This document shows positions 8,563 to 17,410 of a DNA stretch of 64,000 nt, piece by piece; within the stretch, counting starts at the first letter, position 1, and each line of letters starts with the position of its first letter. Below the pieces are notes generated by a model, which had not been told where the DNA came from, made no database searches, and saw nothing but the letters and a program-made list of their open reading frames with translations. Location of the stretch: the NCBI GenBank assembly GCA_030068525.1, contig JASJOS010000011.1, forward strand, positions 62,001 to 126,000. The letters are read 5' to 3'. The stretch is from Xanthocytophaga flava. Lineage in GTDB: Bacteria > Bacteroidota > Bacteroidia > Cytophagales > 172606-1. Both the position numbers and the translations under genes were made by a program.

Positions 8563-8664
8563 TTGCTCAACTCGATGCGGATATGCACTACTGTAGACTC
8601 ATTGATTTCCTGAAATAGAACCGCAATAGCTACAGTAGTGCATTATCCGCTTAGTCAAGAGCAA
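8563..8664. repeat. Long imperfect inverted repeat, about 100 bp
   Basis: The core arms at 8577-8596 and 8630-8650 pair over 20 bp with a single bulged base (GCGGATATGCACTACTGTAG against its complement with one extra A). Outside the core, TTGCTC (8563-8568) again matches GAGCAA (8659-8664), and inside it ATTG/CAAT pairs, leaving a small ATTTC/GAAAT hairpin at the tip. The whole forms one long stem-loop between the terminator at 8470 and the end of the SWIM gene. It has no coding capacity. It may be a structured RNA, a degenerate MITE, or part of the 3' end of the minus-strand operon transcript. Confidence 0.6.
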
Positions 8665-8794
8665 GCTCATGATGCGTGGGTAAACTCTAAACATGATTGA
8701 CGATACATCAATCGGGTTGCAAGGTCTTTATGACTTTGTTAGTCTACTGTCTATGCCTCAAATATGTAAAGACACAAATTAAAAAGCAAGGTTT

Positions 8795-10453
8795 TTAGTT
8801 CAAAAACTTTGTCCACCAGCTTTGCTTATTATGAGCAATGCGTAATGCCAGAATATGCTCACATGGTCCCTTATATAGTTTATTTTGTACAAAGAAATTA
8901 CAGGTACAGGTGGCTTGAACCATGCGTTCATCTTTATCAATAATCACTTCTGGCTTATACTGTTGATTTTTGTCCTTTACCACACCATTTAATTTTAAAC
9001 CGTTTGGTGTCTGAGTGGCTTGTACATTAACCGCTTTATTGGCTACAAACTCGTTTGCAATTGCCTCACGTGGATTGTCAAAACGAAGTTTATCCATAGG
9101 AAGTGGTTCCTGACTTAGCTCTCTTACCCTATATACTTTCTGATTCAGGTCATAGATGGCACGTCCTGCCTGGGTATAAGCAGAAAGTGCTCCTTCGATT
9201 ATTTTTTTATCCAGCCCCAGACGTTGAGAAAGAGACGTCGATGATTCCCGCCAATTCTCTCGAAGAGCTTTAAAGATACGTTCTTTGGTAAAATTGTCAA
9301 CTTCTGCACGTGGAGCCATCAGATCAAAGTTACCAGCACGAGACCAGTCGTTGGCTGTCCATCCTGATAAACCTAATGTAAAATTCATGTAGCCAAGATC
9401 TGCAATAAAGAAAGACGGCATACCATTGCCTAACATATGAACAATGAATTTCTGTGTTACAGGGATTAGCCGTTCCAAAATCAGCAGGCGACGGCGACCC
9501 CACAACCGGATTTCTGCAGGTTCATTACCCAGATAAATTGAACGACGACAAACCAACTCATGATTCCATGGTTCAAAGATTAGTTTGACAGGCTCACCAG
9601 GTTTAAGAACAAATCGGATAGAACGTGGTCCCAGCTTTTCTTTCTGTCTGCGTAGTATGAAACAGATATTGTGCACATCCATAGGATGTAGTTCAAATGT
9701 ATGGGCAGGCAAGGTCATAGCTGAACTAACCTGAAGAAACCCTCTTACCCAACTGTCTGGTAAATCTATCTTTACTTCTGTGTAAGCGTCTTCGTTGGTT
9801 GTTTGCACCTGGAATCCCCCTGGATCAACTGTAAAGTTGGTTTCTTTATAATCACGTATTTTTTGGAACTCATTATACAGGTCTGCAGAGTAATCTATAT
9901 TAGTGGTGCCACATTCAAACTCATTGATATTTTTGAATACCTCATAGTTACATCCCAGCTTGCCATACGTGGACTCATCCTGACTGAAGCATTCAAAGAA
10001 GATCTCATCTGGATGAACCGTAATGACAGGGTCAAGCACAAACCAGAAGTCGCGATCTTTCTGATATAGGTAATCAAAATATTTCCGTTGGGCTTTGTAA
10101 AAAGGGTCCATCAACCTGGATCTATTCTGATGCAGAGAAGATAGCTCTTCACGTAACTCTGTTAGCTTGGCTTTTATATTGGCTTTATACTCTGTTCCAA
10201 ACTCTGCCATCCATAGGGCTTCCTGACTGGCCGCCCATTCTTTGTAAGCTGTTTTGTCTTTGGGCTTAAATCGAAGATCTGATACTACTACATCATGTAA
10301 TGCAGAAATAGCTTCTCTAAAATTAATGTTTTTTGCCAGTACACCAGAGAAATACGTAGGCTGACGCAGGGTATCTGGTGCAAAAGACATATCTACCGCA
10401 CTGGCATTGCTGCTTACTGATGTGCTACCATGAAATTTATAGTTAAAAAGCAT
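8795..10453 (-). CDS. SWIM zinc-finger protein, partner of WGR protein
   Basis: The 552-residue protein ends in a SWIM zinc finger: C516, C518, C531 and H533 (CTC, twelve residues, CEH), a metal site that binds DNA or protein. About 500 residues precede it, including a charged, probably coiled-coil region near 60-110 (ELREELSSLHQNRSRLMDP) and a largely beta-rich middle I do not recognise. It is cytoplasmic by appearance. It starts 24 bp after the WGR gene, so the two form one operon. SWIM proteins are often next to ATPases or nucleic-acid-acting proteins in bacterial genomes; the specific role of this pair is unknown. The position of the finger at the extreme C-terminus matches related bacterial proteins. 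Confidence 0.85.
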   Translation of the reverse strand: MLFNYKFHGSTSVSSNASAVDMSFAPDTLRQPTYFSGVLAKNINFREAISALHDVVVSDLRFKPKDKTAYKEWAASQEALWMAEFGTEYKANIKAKLTELREELSSLHQNRSRLMDPFYKAQRKYFDYLYQKDRDFWFVLDPVITVHPDEIFFECFSQDESTYGKLGCNYEVFKNINEFECGTTNIDYSADLYNEFQKIRDYKETNFTVDPGGFQVQTTNEDAYTEVKIDLPDSWVRGFLQVSSAMTLPAHTFELHPMDVHNICFILRRQKEKLGPRSIRFVLKPGEPVKLIFEPWNHELVCRRSIYLGNEPAEIRLWGRRRLLILERLIPVTQKFIVHMLGNGMPSFFIADLGYMNFTLGLSGWTANDWSRAGNFDLMAPRAEVDNFTKERIFKALRENWRESSTSLSQRLGLDKKIIEGALSAYTQAGRAIYDLNQKVYRVRELSQEPLPMDKLRFDNPREAIANEFVANKAVNVQATQTPNGLKLNGVVKDKNQQYKPEVIIDKDERMVQATCTCNFFVQNKLYKGPCEHILALRIAHNKQSWWTKFLN

Positions 10454-10477
10454 ATAGCTGATCGTTGTTGTAATAAA

Positions 10478-13400
10478 CTAGTTGGATGTAACAAATTGTG
10501 TCACAGGAGTTTCCTTTATTGTCAATGGCAGATCAATAGTTGGATAGCTTTTCCGGATATCATACATAATACGAATACAAGCTGCTTTATTGTCAATAGC
10601 CATAGTCGCAGACTGACGTGCTATAATTTTACTGATTAAGGTTGCTGACTGTTCATTTTTAAGTGCTTCCTGTCTCAAAAAATTAAATATGCGTGTTTTT
10701 GCCATGCCTGACCTGTTTACCTGAGAAAGTACAGTAATAAAGTATAATTCCAGTTTCTGTAAATGCTCCAGACTGTCTGTGGCAAACTGTTCGAGATAGT
10801 TGGTTGCAAACACCTGAAGATTTTGTGACGGATGCTGGCTGAGCTGAAGTAGATAATCTGATCCGTTTTCTGTTTTGAAGAACCGGGTAATTACTTCTTT
10901 TCCGAATTGTTGTACATCTGCTCTGGTGCTGTCACATACACTTACCAATAGCGTTGGGGTCCAGTCATCCGCTGTGAAATTCTTCCGGAAATAGTCAAAT
11001 CCGAACTGTCGGCTATCACTCCATTTTACATCCAGAATTCGTAGTGCCTCACTCGCTTCTTGTTTCATTCGGCTTATTTGTTGTGTATAAATAGCCCATG
11101 CATACTCCCGTACTTCCAACAGTTCATGATTTGCCATTTTAATGATATCGCGAACCGATAACTGAGACGGAGAGATAGTATGTCTAATCACTAGGAAGCC
11201 TACACGTTGTGTAGTTCCACGTCGTGAACCCAACATAATCCATGCATCTTCAGATGATATGGAAGAGAGATAGGCAGTTAATCCTTGCTGTATTAATATT
11301 AATAAATCCTCATGCAGCCCTTCTATTTCCTGTTTGTGTTGCAAAACCGGAATCAGTTCTTTGATGAAACTTGCTCCAAATTCAGGTGATTGTGCTGCTA
11401 GTTTTCCGATTGTAGGAAAAATTGCCTGACGTATTTCTGCAAAAGGTGATGTGCAAAATGCAAACAAAATATCTTGGCTAGCCAGTAGTTGTGAATCCGG
11501 TAACTTTCCAAATAGCTGTACACCAATACCACGTACCTGTGGTACAGACGAATTAATAAGAGATGAGATAAGACCAGAAGGAAATTCAGTAACAGGAGTT
11601 ACATGTTTGACAAGGATACCTGCCCCTAATACCTGAACCATAGGTACGGGATGTTGCAGCAATTCCTGTACTACTTCCAGACTTACATCCTGTAAGAGAC
11701 TGATAAAGTAAGTAACCAACGTATAACCTGCTCCCTCTGCAATGGTATTGCTTTGAGGATCATTAGGGTTTAATTCCAGTAACTCAGTAATCGTTTTGAC
11801 AATCAGCATCTGAGCCTGTTCTTCTGTCAGATGAACTTTGCTCAAAAGAAGACGACCCCATTCCCACACATCTTCGTATGGATTTACAATCAGATCTGCA
11901 AACACAAATGTCTGACTGGCAAAATACTCAGGTTGCGCTTCAATCCACTGCTTACCTAACTCCCTTACAAATTGTTTAGGGTGTTTTACAATCAGACTAA
12001 CTAGTTCGGCATCCGGATTTTGTGGGTTATAAAACTGTTTAACCAGCTCAAGACCTAGTTGAACAGTTACATCGTATTCCTTTTCCAATAGTTTGACAGC
12101 AAACTTGCTATCTGCTATTTCTGATAACTTTGGATTGGCTCGTAATGCTTTGACAGCAAATTCATGTACCAGCTCACAACGGCTATCTGTAAGAAGCTGT
12201 GCAAGATATTCTGGATGCTTATCCCAATGTTCCGGAAATGCTTCTTCACGTTGGGTTGAAAGCGTATCTGGTTTACTATTAGTTTTGAAACGCCAGGCCT
12301 TTGTATTTTTCTTTAATTCATATCGGGAACTGTTTTGATACAGAATAGAGAATAAGTTCAGACAATTGGCAAAGGCTGGGTAATGGGTAACACGGGTTTT
12401 ATAACTTCGGCTGTTCCATTCATACCAGGTATTGGTAACCTGACGAGGATCAGTCTTATCTTTGATATCTGAATATTGCAGCAGGAAGGCCGTTGCTGCT
12501 TTTGCATAACTTTCGCTTTGCTGATCTTCCCCCAGAGTGCGCAAGGTACGCCAGCTACGACGGACAAAATATTCCTTTGTAGTATTGGAAAATGCCAGTC
12601 GGCTGTTATTCTTATTCATTTCTGTTTTGGTATCGTTGATCCAATCCCATGTACCAGGTGCATAAGCACCTCCTCCCCAACGACTTTGACGGAAATATGC
12701 ATTCTGTTTTTCAAACCGATACGCTATTGTTGCAAACACCTCTGCATCTTCACGAAACTCTGCAATCTTATAAATATGACGAATGTACTTGAAGATTCCT
12801 GGTTGTAATGCCAATACCTGTAGTGAAGAAACAACTACTAGTCGTATATAAGCATATTTTTCTGACAGCAGATAGAGGTCTTCCAATACTTCATAGGTCA
12901 TTTTCCGTTCTGCAATTCCTACATTGAATGCAAAATGTACAGACTCTGTTTTTCCTGATAATACAGCTGCCTGCATATCCGGATGAAGTTTTTGGAAAAT
13001 GCTATCCAGAAGGAAATTCTTTTTTGTTTCGTCTGTCAATGCCAGAAGGCTAACCAACGCTATACGTTTTACAAAATCTTTGGAGGCGGCTGCCAGATAC
13101 AATTGTTCCAACAAAATAGTAGCACCCCGATCACCACACCGACCCAATGCCCAGCAGATACAATATTGCTGTAGGGCATCAGATTTAATCGCAAGTTTGG
13201 TTAAGTCTGGAACTGCTTCTGAGATACGGAGTTCTCCTACACGCCATATAATACGTGAGAGAGTCCATTTAGTATCCTTGAAACCAGGTTGACTAGCCTC
13301 ACGTAGTTTGGCGAGTATAAAGTCTTTCTTGTCTGAGTATTGATTTGTTTTGACAACTGTAGGGGCAGTTCTTGTGACTATAGGTTGCTGTGTGGCTGAA

Positions 13401-13645
13401 AAGCGGCCTGTTTCCTGGTATCCTCCCTTTTTTTTCTCAGCAATAAGTGCATTAAAAATCTTATCTGCATTGGGACGATCTACTGATGAAGCTGTTTTTG
13501 TTCCATCCTTTAATGTTGCACCCCGTCTTCCATAACGGAAGTTTACTACATATTTATCTGTTCCTACTTCATATAGATCTACTTCATATACCTTGTCTGC
13601 ACTGCCTTCCCGGCACCATAAAGATACTTGTTCAATTAGTTTCAT
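10478..13645 (-). CDS. WGR domain protein with long HEAT-like repeat body
   Basis: This 1055-residue protein has an N-terminal WGR domain (about residues 1-75): 'VDLYEVGTDKYVVNFRYGRRGATLKDGTKT' carries the family's Y-V-x-F-x-Y-GRRG motif. WGR domains in PARPs contact DNA ends and 5'-phosphates; bacterial WGR proteins are mostly uncharacterised. A low-complexity linker (80-110) leads into more than 850 residues of helical repeats reminiscent of HEAT repeats, for example 'LTKLAIKSDALQQYCICWAL', 'LLEQLYLAAASKDFVKRIAL' and 'VPMVQVLGAGILVKHV'. No catalytic motif (PARP, nuclease, NTPase) is visible. It heads a two-gene operon with the SWIM protein. A scaffold or DNA-damage/defence sensor is plausible but inferred. 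Confidence 0.85.
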   Translation of the reverse strand: MKLIEQVSLWCREGSADKVYEVDLYEVGTDKYVVNFRYGRRGATLKDGTKTASSVDRPNADKIFNALIAEKKKGGYQETGRFSATQQPIVTRTAPTVVKTNQYSDKKDFILAKLREASQPGFKDTKWTLSRIIWRVGELRISEAVPDLTKLAIKSDALQQYCICWALGRCGDRGATILLEQLYLAAASKDFVKRIALVSLLALTDETKKNFLLDSIFQKLHPDMQAAVLSGKTESVHFAFNVGIAERKMTYEVLEDLYLLSEKYAYIRLVVVSSLQVLALQPGIFKYIRHIYKIAEFREDAEVFATIAYRFEKQNAYFRQSRWGGGAYAPGTWDWINDTKTEMNKNNSRLAFSNTTKEYFVRRSWRTLRTLGEDQQSESYAKAATAFLLQYSDIKDKTDPRQVTNTWYEWNSRSYKTRVTHYPAFANCLNLFSILYQNSSRYELKKNTKAWRFKTNSKPDTLSTQREEAFPEHWDKHPEYLAQLLTDSRCELVHEFAVKALRANPKLSEIADSKFAVKLLEKEYDVTVQLGLELVKQFYNPQNPDAELVSLIVKHPKQFVRELGKQWIEAQPEYFASQTFVFADLIVNPYEDVWEWGRLLLSKVHLTEEQAQMLIVKTITELLELNPNDPQSNTIAEGAGYTLVTYFISLLQDVSLEVVQELLQHPVPMVQVLGAGILVKHVTPVTEFPSGLISSLINSSVPQVRGIGVQLFGKLPDSQLLASQDILFAFCTSPFAEIRQAIFPTIGKLAAQSPEFGASFIKELIPVLQHKQEIEGLHEDLLILIQQGLTAYLSSISSEDAWIMLGSRRGTTQRVGFLVIRHTISPSQLSVRDIIKMANHELLEVREYAWAIYTQQISRMKQEASEALRILDVKWSDSRQFGFDYFRKNFTADDWTPTLLVSVCDSTRADVQQFGKEVITRFFKTENGSDYLLQLSQHPSQNLQVFATNYLEQFATDSLEHLQKLELYFITVLSQVNRSGMAKTRIFNFLRQEALKNEQSATLISKIIARQSATMAIDNKAACIRIMYDIRKSYPTIDLPLTIKETPVTQFVTSN

Positions 13646-13771
13646 TCAGAAAAAATAGGCTGGTTACTAATTTCTTTAATTATATACAGAATCAATACTT
13701 GTCAGCAATGTAAGCGGGTTTCAATATTAGAAATATCAATTTAACAAGCAATTTTTGTGGCTTATTTTTTC

Positions 13772-13791
13772 GAGTCCTTCATGAAGGACTC
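13772..13791. repeat. 20-bp perfect palindrome upstream of the WGR operon
   Basis: GAGTCCTTCATGAAGGACTC is perfectly self-complementary with no loop and lies about 127 bp upstream of the WGR start codon. Followed on the plus strand by only three T, it is a poor terminator; as no plus-strand gene precedes it, an operator for the WGR-SWIM operon is a reasonable alternative. Confidence 0.45.
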
Positions 13792-13822
13792 TTTAACAGA
13801 TACTCTCCAGAATAAAGTGTTA

Positions 13823-13982
13823 GAGGTTGTCTAAATTGGTATTAAAGAGGCGAAAAGAGCAGATTTTGTAGCGAGATGAGACCATTTTGAGGGACATAGC
13901 AAAAGCTATAGGCCGAAAAATAAGCGAAGGTGCAGCCTAAAAGATGACTTTGCAGTCCTTAATAATAATTTGAGACAACCTC
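13823..13982. mobile_element. MITE-like non-autonomous element, 160 bp
   Basis: The ends are imperfect terminal inverted repeats: GAGGTTGTCTAAATT at the left and AATTTGAGACAACCTC at the right, 14-15 matching bases with one indel. The element is flanked on both sides by TTA (13820-13822 and 13983-13985), consistent with a 3-bp target duplication of the TNA type used by some IS5-group elements. The 160-bp interior has no transposase frame. It sits between the WGR operon and the penicillin-binding protein gene, about 130 bp before the latter's ATG. The parent family is inferred from the duplication length only. Confidence 0.7.
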
Positions 13983-14114
13983 TTAAGGAATAAAAACATA
14001 ATGATACACTAATCCCAATCAAAAATCTGTTTGCGAATGAAATACCAATCTCCGATTTTTGTACAACAGAATGATTACGAACTAAAAATCTTCTGACTAC
14101 CACTTTATAAACCT

Positions 14115-16235
14115 ATGAGTATAAAAAAAGCCATCCTGGTAAGGGTTCGGATAGCCTATCTTCTGGTTGCCGTATTTGCCATTGGAGTTATTGTGCGTAT
14201 TGTCTGGTTGCAATGGGTTGATGGAGCAAAATGGCATACCATAGCCCGTAAACGTATGACGGACTACCGTATTGTAAAAGCTGTACGGGGAAACATCTAT
14301 GCAGATGATGGTAGTTTGCTGGCAACTTCTTTGCCGTTTTACCGGCTTGCCATTGATCCTACAGTGGCAAAGGATACTACAATTGCTAAAGGATTAGACT
14401 CTCTGGCTCTTTTACTATCCAACTATTTTGGTGATCGCACACCCGATGAATACCGTCGCAGGATTAAAGATATCCGAAAGTTTAATGAACGTGTGAAGGA
14501 TGGGGACCAAAAGCAGTATCTGGTTATGAATCAGAAGCTAATAGATTATCAGGGTAAGAAGATGATGGAGAAATGGCCGATATTCAGATATGGCCGTAAT
14601 AAAGGAGGAGTAATCTTTGAGCGATTGGATCGACGCTACAGGCCTTTTAAATTTCTGGCTCAGCGAACTATTGGGTTTTTAAATGACAAGAAACAAGGTG
14701 CTGGGTTGGAATTCAGCTATAATAAGCAACTGGCAGGACAAAATGGAAGAGCCTTGTTTCAGCGAATGTCTGGTGGCGCATGGAAACCTATAGGAGATGC
14801 TGATGAGGTAGATCCGGAACAGGGGTTTGATATCCAGACTACAATCAATATTAATGTGCAGGATGTGGCAGAAACCTCATTGTTGAGGGCTTTACAGAAA
14901 CACAGAGCTAACTATGGTTGTGTTATGGTAATGGAAGTGGCTACCGGTGAAATCAAAGCAATTGCCAACCTTGGAAAAATTGGAGAAGGAGTATATGGGG
15001 AAAATTACAATTATGCAGTAGGGCCACAAGGTAGAACAAACCCTGGATCTACTTTTAAGCTGGCATCTATGATTGCCTTATTGGAAGAAACCCGTGTATC
15101 ACCTACAGATAGTATCGAAACCGGAAATGGGGAATACAAGTTTTATGATCGGGTAATGCGGGATGCAAAGGCACACGGAAAAGTGACAGTACAGGAAGCT
15201 TTTGAAGTATCATCAAACATTGCTTTTGTGAAGCTGGTTCATCAGAATTTCGGGAATAAACCTGACCGTTTTATTCACTATCTCGAATCTTTCGGACTTA
15301 CAAGACCCTTAGGTTTTCAGATGATGGGAGAGGCTGTGCCATTAATCAGAACCCCCAAAAATCCTACCTGGAGTGGGTTATCTCTTCCATGGATGGCAGT
15401 TGGATATGAAAATGAAATATCACCTTTGCAGATTCTTACATTTTATAATGCAGTAGCCAATCATGGGAAACTGATCCAGCCTATTATTGTGAGGCAAATA
15501 CGTACAGCGGATGAAACTCTTGAGGCCTATCAGGGGCGTGTGATGAACGAGAAAATTTGTTCAGATGCAACTCTTGAAAAAGTTACCCGAATGCTGGAAG
15601 GTGTTGTGGAGAGAGGAACAGCTAAAAATATTGCGGGTAGTGCCTACAAAATTGCTGGAAAGACCGGAACAACTCAGAAGCTCCGAAATGGGCGTTATAC
15701 AAAAAGTTATTATACGTCGTTTGCTGGATTTTTTCCTGCTCATCGTCCAAAATATAGTTGTATCGTTGTTATTGACGGACCTCAGGGATTTGAACAGTAT
15801 GGGTCGGATGTAGCTGCTCCGGTATTCAAAGAAGTAGCAGATAAGATTTATGCGTTGGATGTAGAAATGCATAAAATGATGCCCGAGCGAGGTAAAGTTT
15901 CTGGCTTTCCGGTTGTGAGGGCTGGTAATCTGGATGATATGCAGTATCTGTGCAATGAAATTGGTATTTCTAATCATGCCGATGGAAATCTGCAGGAGTG
16001 GGCAGTTGCTGTGGCAGGAAGTAAAAGTATAAGTTGGGCTAGCCGACAAGGCAAACCAGGTAAAGTGCCTGATGTAACAGGTATGACATTGCGGGATGCC
16101 TTGTATATTCTTGAAAACCGTGGTCTGAGGGTACGCTATTCGGGAAGAGGACGAGTTGTAAATCAATCACAATCTCCGGGGAGTTTAGCTTTGAAGAATA
16201 GTACTATCACTATTCAGTTAGAAGAGCCTATGTAA
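14115..16235 (+). CDS. Penicillin-binding protein (FtsI/PBP2-type transpeptidase) with PASTA domain
   Basis: This 706-residue class B penicillin-binding protein cross-links peptidoglycan during growth or division. One membrane anchor lies at about residues 8-29; the dimerisation domain follows; then the transpeptidase domain with the catalytic Ser312 in PGSTFKL (STFK 312-315), SSN at 366-368 and KTGTT at 516-520. Residues from about 650 form one PASTA domain (VPDVTGMTLRDALYILENRG), as in Bacteroidota FtsI. It is not accompanied by mraZ, rsmH, ftsL or murE, the usual dcw neighbours, so it may be a second copy or a relocated ftsI. A MITE-like element lies just upstream. The active site is complete. 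Confidence 0.9.
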   Translation: MSIKKAILVRVRIAYLLVAVFAIGVIVRIVWLQWVDGAKWHTIARKRMTDYRIVKAVRGNIYADDGSLLATSLPFYRLAIDPTVAKDTTIAKGLDSLALLLSNYFGDRTPDEYRRRIKDIRKFNERVKDGDQKQYLVMNQKLIDYQGKKMMEKWPIFRYGRNKGGVIFERLDRRYRPFKFLAQRTIGFLNDKKQGAGLEFSYNKQLAGQNGRALFQRMSGGAWKPIGDADEVDPEQGFDIQTTININVQDVAETSLLRALQKHRANYGCVMVMEVATGEIKAIANLGKIGEGVYGENYNYAVGPQGRTNPGSTFKLASMIALLEETRVSPTDSIETGNGEYKFYDRVMRDAKAHGKVTVQEAFEVSSNIAFVKLVHQNFGNKPDRFIHYLESFGLTRPLGFQMMGEAVPLIRTPKNPTWSGLSLPWMAVGYENEISPLQILTFYNAVANHGKLIQPIIVRQIRTADETLEAYQGRVMNEKICSDATLEKVTRMLEGVVERGTAKNIAGSAYKIAGKTGTTQKLRNGRYTKSYYTSFAGFFPAHRPKYSCIVVIDGPQGFEQYGSDVAAPVFKEVADKIYALDVEMHKMMPERGKVSGFPVVRAGNLDDMQYLCNEIGISNHADGNLQEWAVAVAGSKSISWASRQGKPGKVPDVTGMTLRDALYILENRGLRVRYSGRGRVVNQSQSPGSLALKNSTITIQLEEPM

Positions 16236-16266
16236 TTCTGACAAAGGAAAAGGTTTTTGTGTACAT

Positions 16267-16309
16267 TGCCTGCACGTGATCATATAGGTTCTGGTGCAGG
16301 CATTTTTTT
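16267..16309 (+). terminator. Terminator after the penicillin-binding protein gene
   Basis: Stem TGCCTGCAC (16267-16275) with GTGCAGGCA (16294-16302), followed by seven T. It ends about 70 bp after the stop codon. Confidence 0.85.
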
Positions 16310-16342
16310 ATGTACTTTTATCCAAGTTAACTGTTCTCATCC

Positions 16343-17398
16343 ATGAAACAGATTCAAGCTCTGTTAGAGAAGTTAGGACTTTCATTACAAGCATTCAAAA
16401 CGGCACTTGCTGCTGCATTGTCATGGATTGTAGCCGCTCAGCTACTGCATGCACAATATCCGTATTTTGCTCCTCTGGCTGCTATACTAACAGTACAAGT
16501 AACTGTAGCTGACTCCTGGGAGAAAGCTACACAACGTATTATAGGATTGATAGGTGGGGTATTGGTTAGTATGTTAATTGGACATTGGTTTCCTATGGGA
16601 ACTATCTCCATTTTTTTGGTGATTCTGTTGGGAATGGCTTTGGCAAAAGTATTTCGTATGAATAGCCAGATCATTTCACAGGTGGCCGTAAGTTCTTTTA
16701 TTGTATTAGCCTTTGGAGGTACACAGGGATATGTACTCAATCGGGTTGTAGAGACATTTTTAGGTTCAGCTATTGCCATTGCCGTTAATGCATTGATTGT
16801 TCCTCAAAAAATTATTCCAACTATACAAACCCATATTTTGACTCTAAGTAGTGTATCTGCTCAGGCCTTGGGTGGATTGACATTATTATTGGAGAGTGAA
16901 GAGAATAATCAAAAAGCCAGAGAGACTATTGCTGTATTGGTGGAAAAGACAGAAGCGGCTATTCTTGCTGCACGTACAGCCGAAAAGGCCTTACGGTATA
17001 CTCCATTCCTTTCTCGTGTCAAAAAGCGATTAACAGAGCTGGATCAGAATATTCGGTATCTGGAACACATAACCGTACAGATTCGGGGAGTAAGGCGAGC
17101 TATATTTGATTTATACACTGAGATGGCCTGGAAGCCTGACAGTAGAGCTACAGAAAGTTTAAAATCCGCTATCTCCATAACTGCTCAATGTATTGAATTA
17201 TATGGAGAAGCCGTTGTGTCAGGTTCTGAAGTTGCTTACTCAAAGCTGGCAGACAGTATTGAAGAGGCAAAACAGATTCAACTACAATGTCTGGCTGAGA
17301 TTCATGCAATTACCTCATTGCCTGTATTGCGTGATATGGGAAGCATCCTCACAGATTTAAAACGTATTCTGAAAGAAGTGACATTACCAGAGAGATAA
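16343..17398 (+). CDS. FUSC-like/aromatic acid exporter family membrane protein
   Basis: The 351-residue inner-membrane protein has about six hydrophobic segments in its first 160 residues (for example ALAAALSWIVAAQLL, FAPLAAILTVQVTVADSWEKA, IIGLIGGVLVSMLIGHWFPM), the last ending at 'AVNALIVPQKIIP'. This is the pattern of the FUSC/aromatic acid exporter (DUF939-like) superfamily. The remaining half is a soluble helical region, probably cytoplasmic coiled coil (ETIAVLVEKTEAAILAARTAEKAL). Substrate is unknown. The gene is preceded by a terminator and ends 12 bp before the convergent EI24-like gene. Confidence 0.8.
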   Translation: MKQIQALLEKLGLSLQAFKTALAAALSWIVAAQLLHAQYPYFAPLAAILTVQVTVADSWEKATQRIIGLIGGVLVSMLIGHWFPMGTISIFLVILLGMALAKVFRMNSQIISQVAVSSFIVLAFGGTQGYVLNRVVETFLGSAIAIAVNALIVPQKIIPTIQTHILTLSSVSAQALGGLTLLLESEENNQKARETIAVLVEKTEAAILAARTAEKALRYTPFLSRVKKRLTELDQNIRYLEHITVQIRGVRRAIFDLYTEMAWKPDSRATESLKSAISITAQCIELYGEAVVSGSEVAYSKLADSIEEAKQIQLQCLAEIHAITSLPVLRDMGSILTDLKRILKEVTLPER

Positions 17399-17410
17399 AA
17401 GAAATCTGGT

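Noticed and set aside
12476-12808. 110-codon plus-strand frame inside the WGR gene
   Set aside because: Antisense shadow of a long gene with clear domain structure; cysteine- and isoleucine-rich composition typical of a wrong frame.
13906-14103. Minus-strand frame overlapping the MITE
   Set aside because: It runs through the element's terminal repeat and adjacent non-coding DNA and resembles no transposase.
15561-16166. 201-codon minus-strand frame inside the penicillin-binding protein gene
   Set aside because: Antisense to the transpeptidase and PASTA regions, with the Ser/Ile/His-rich composition of an antisense frame.
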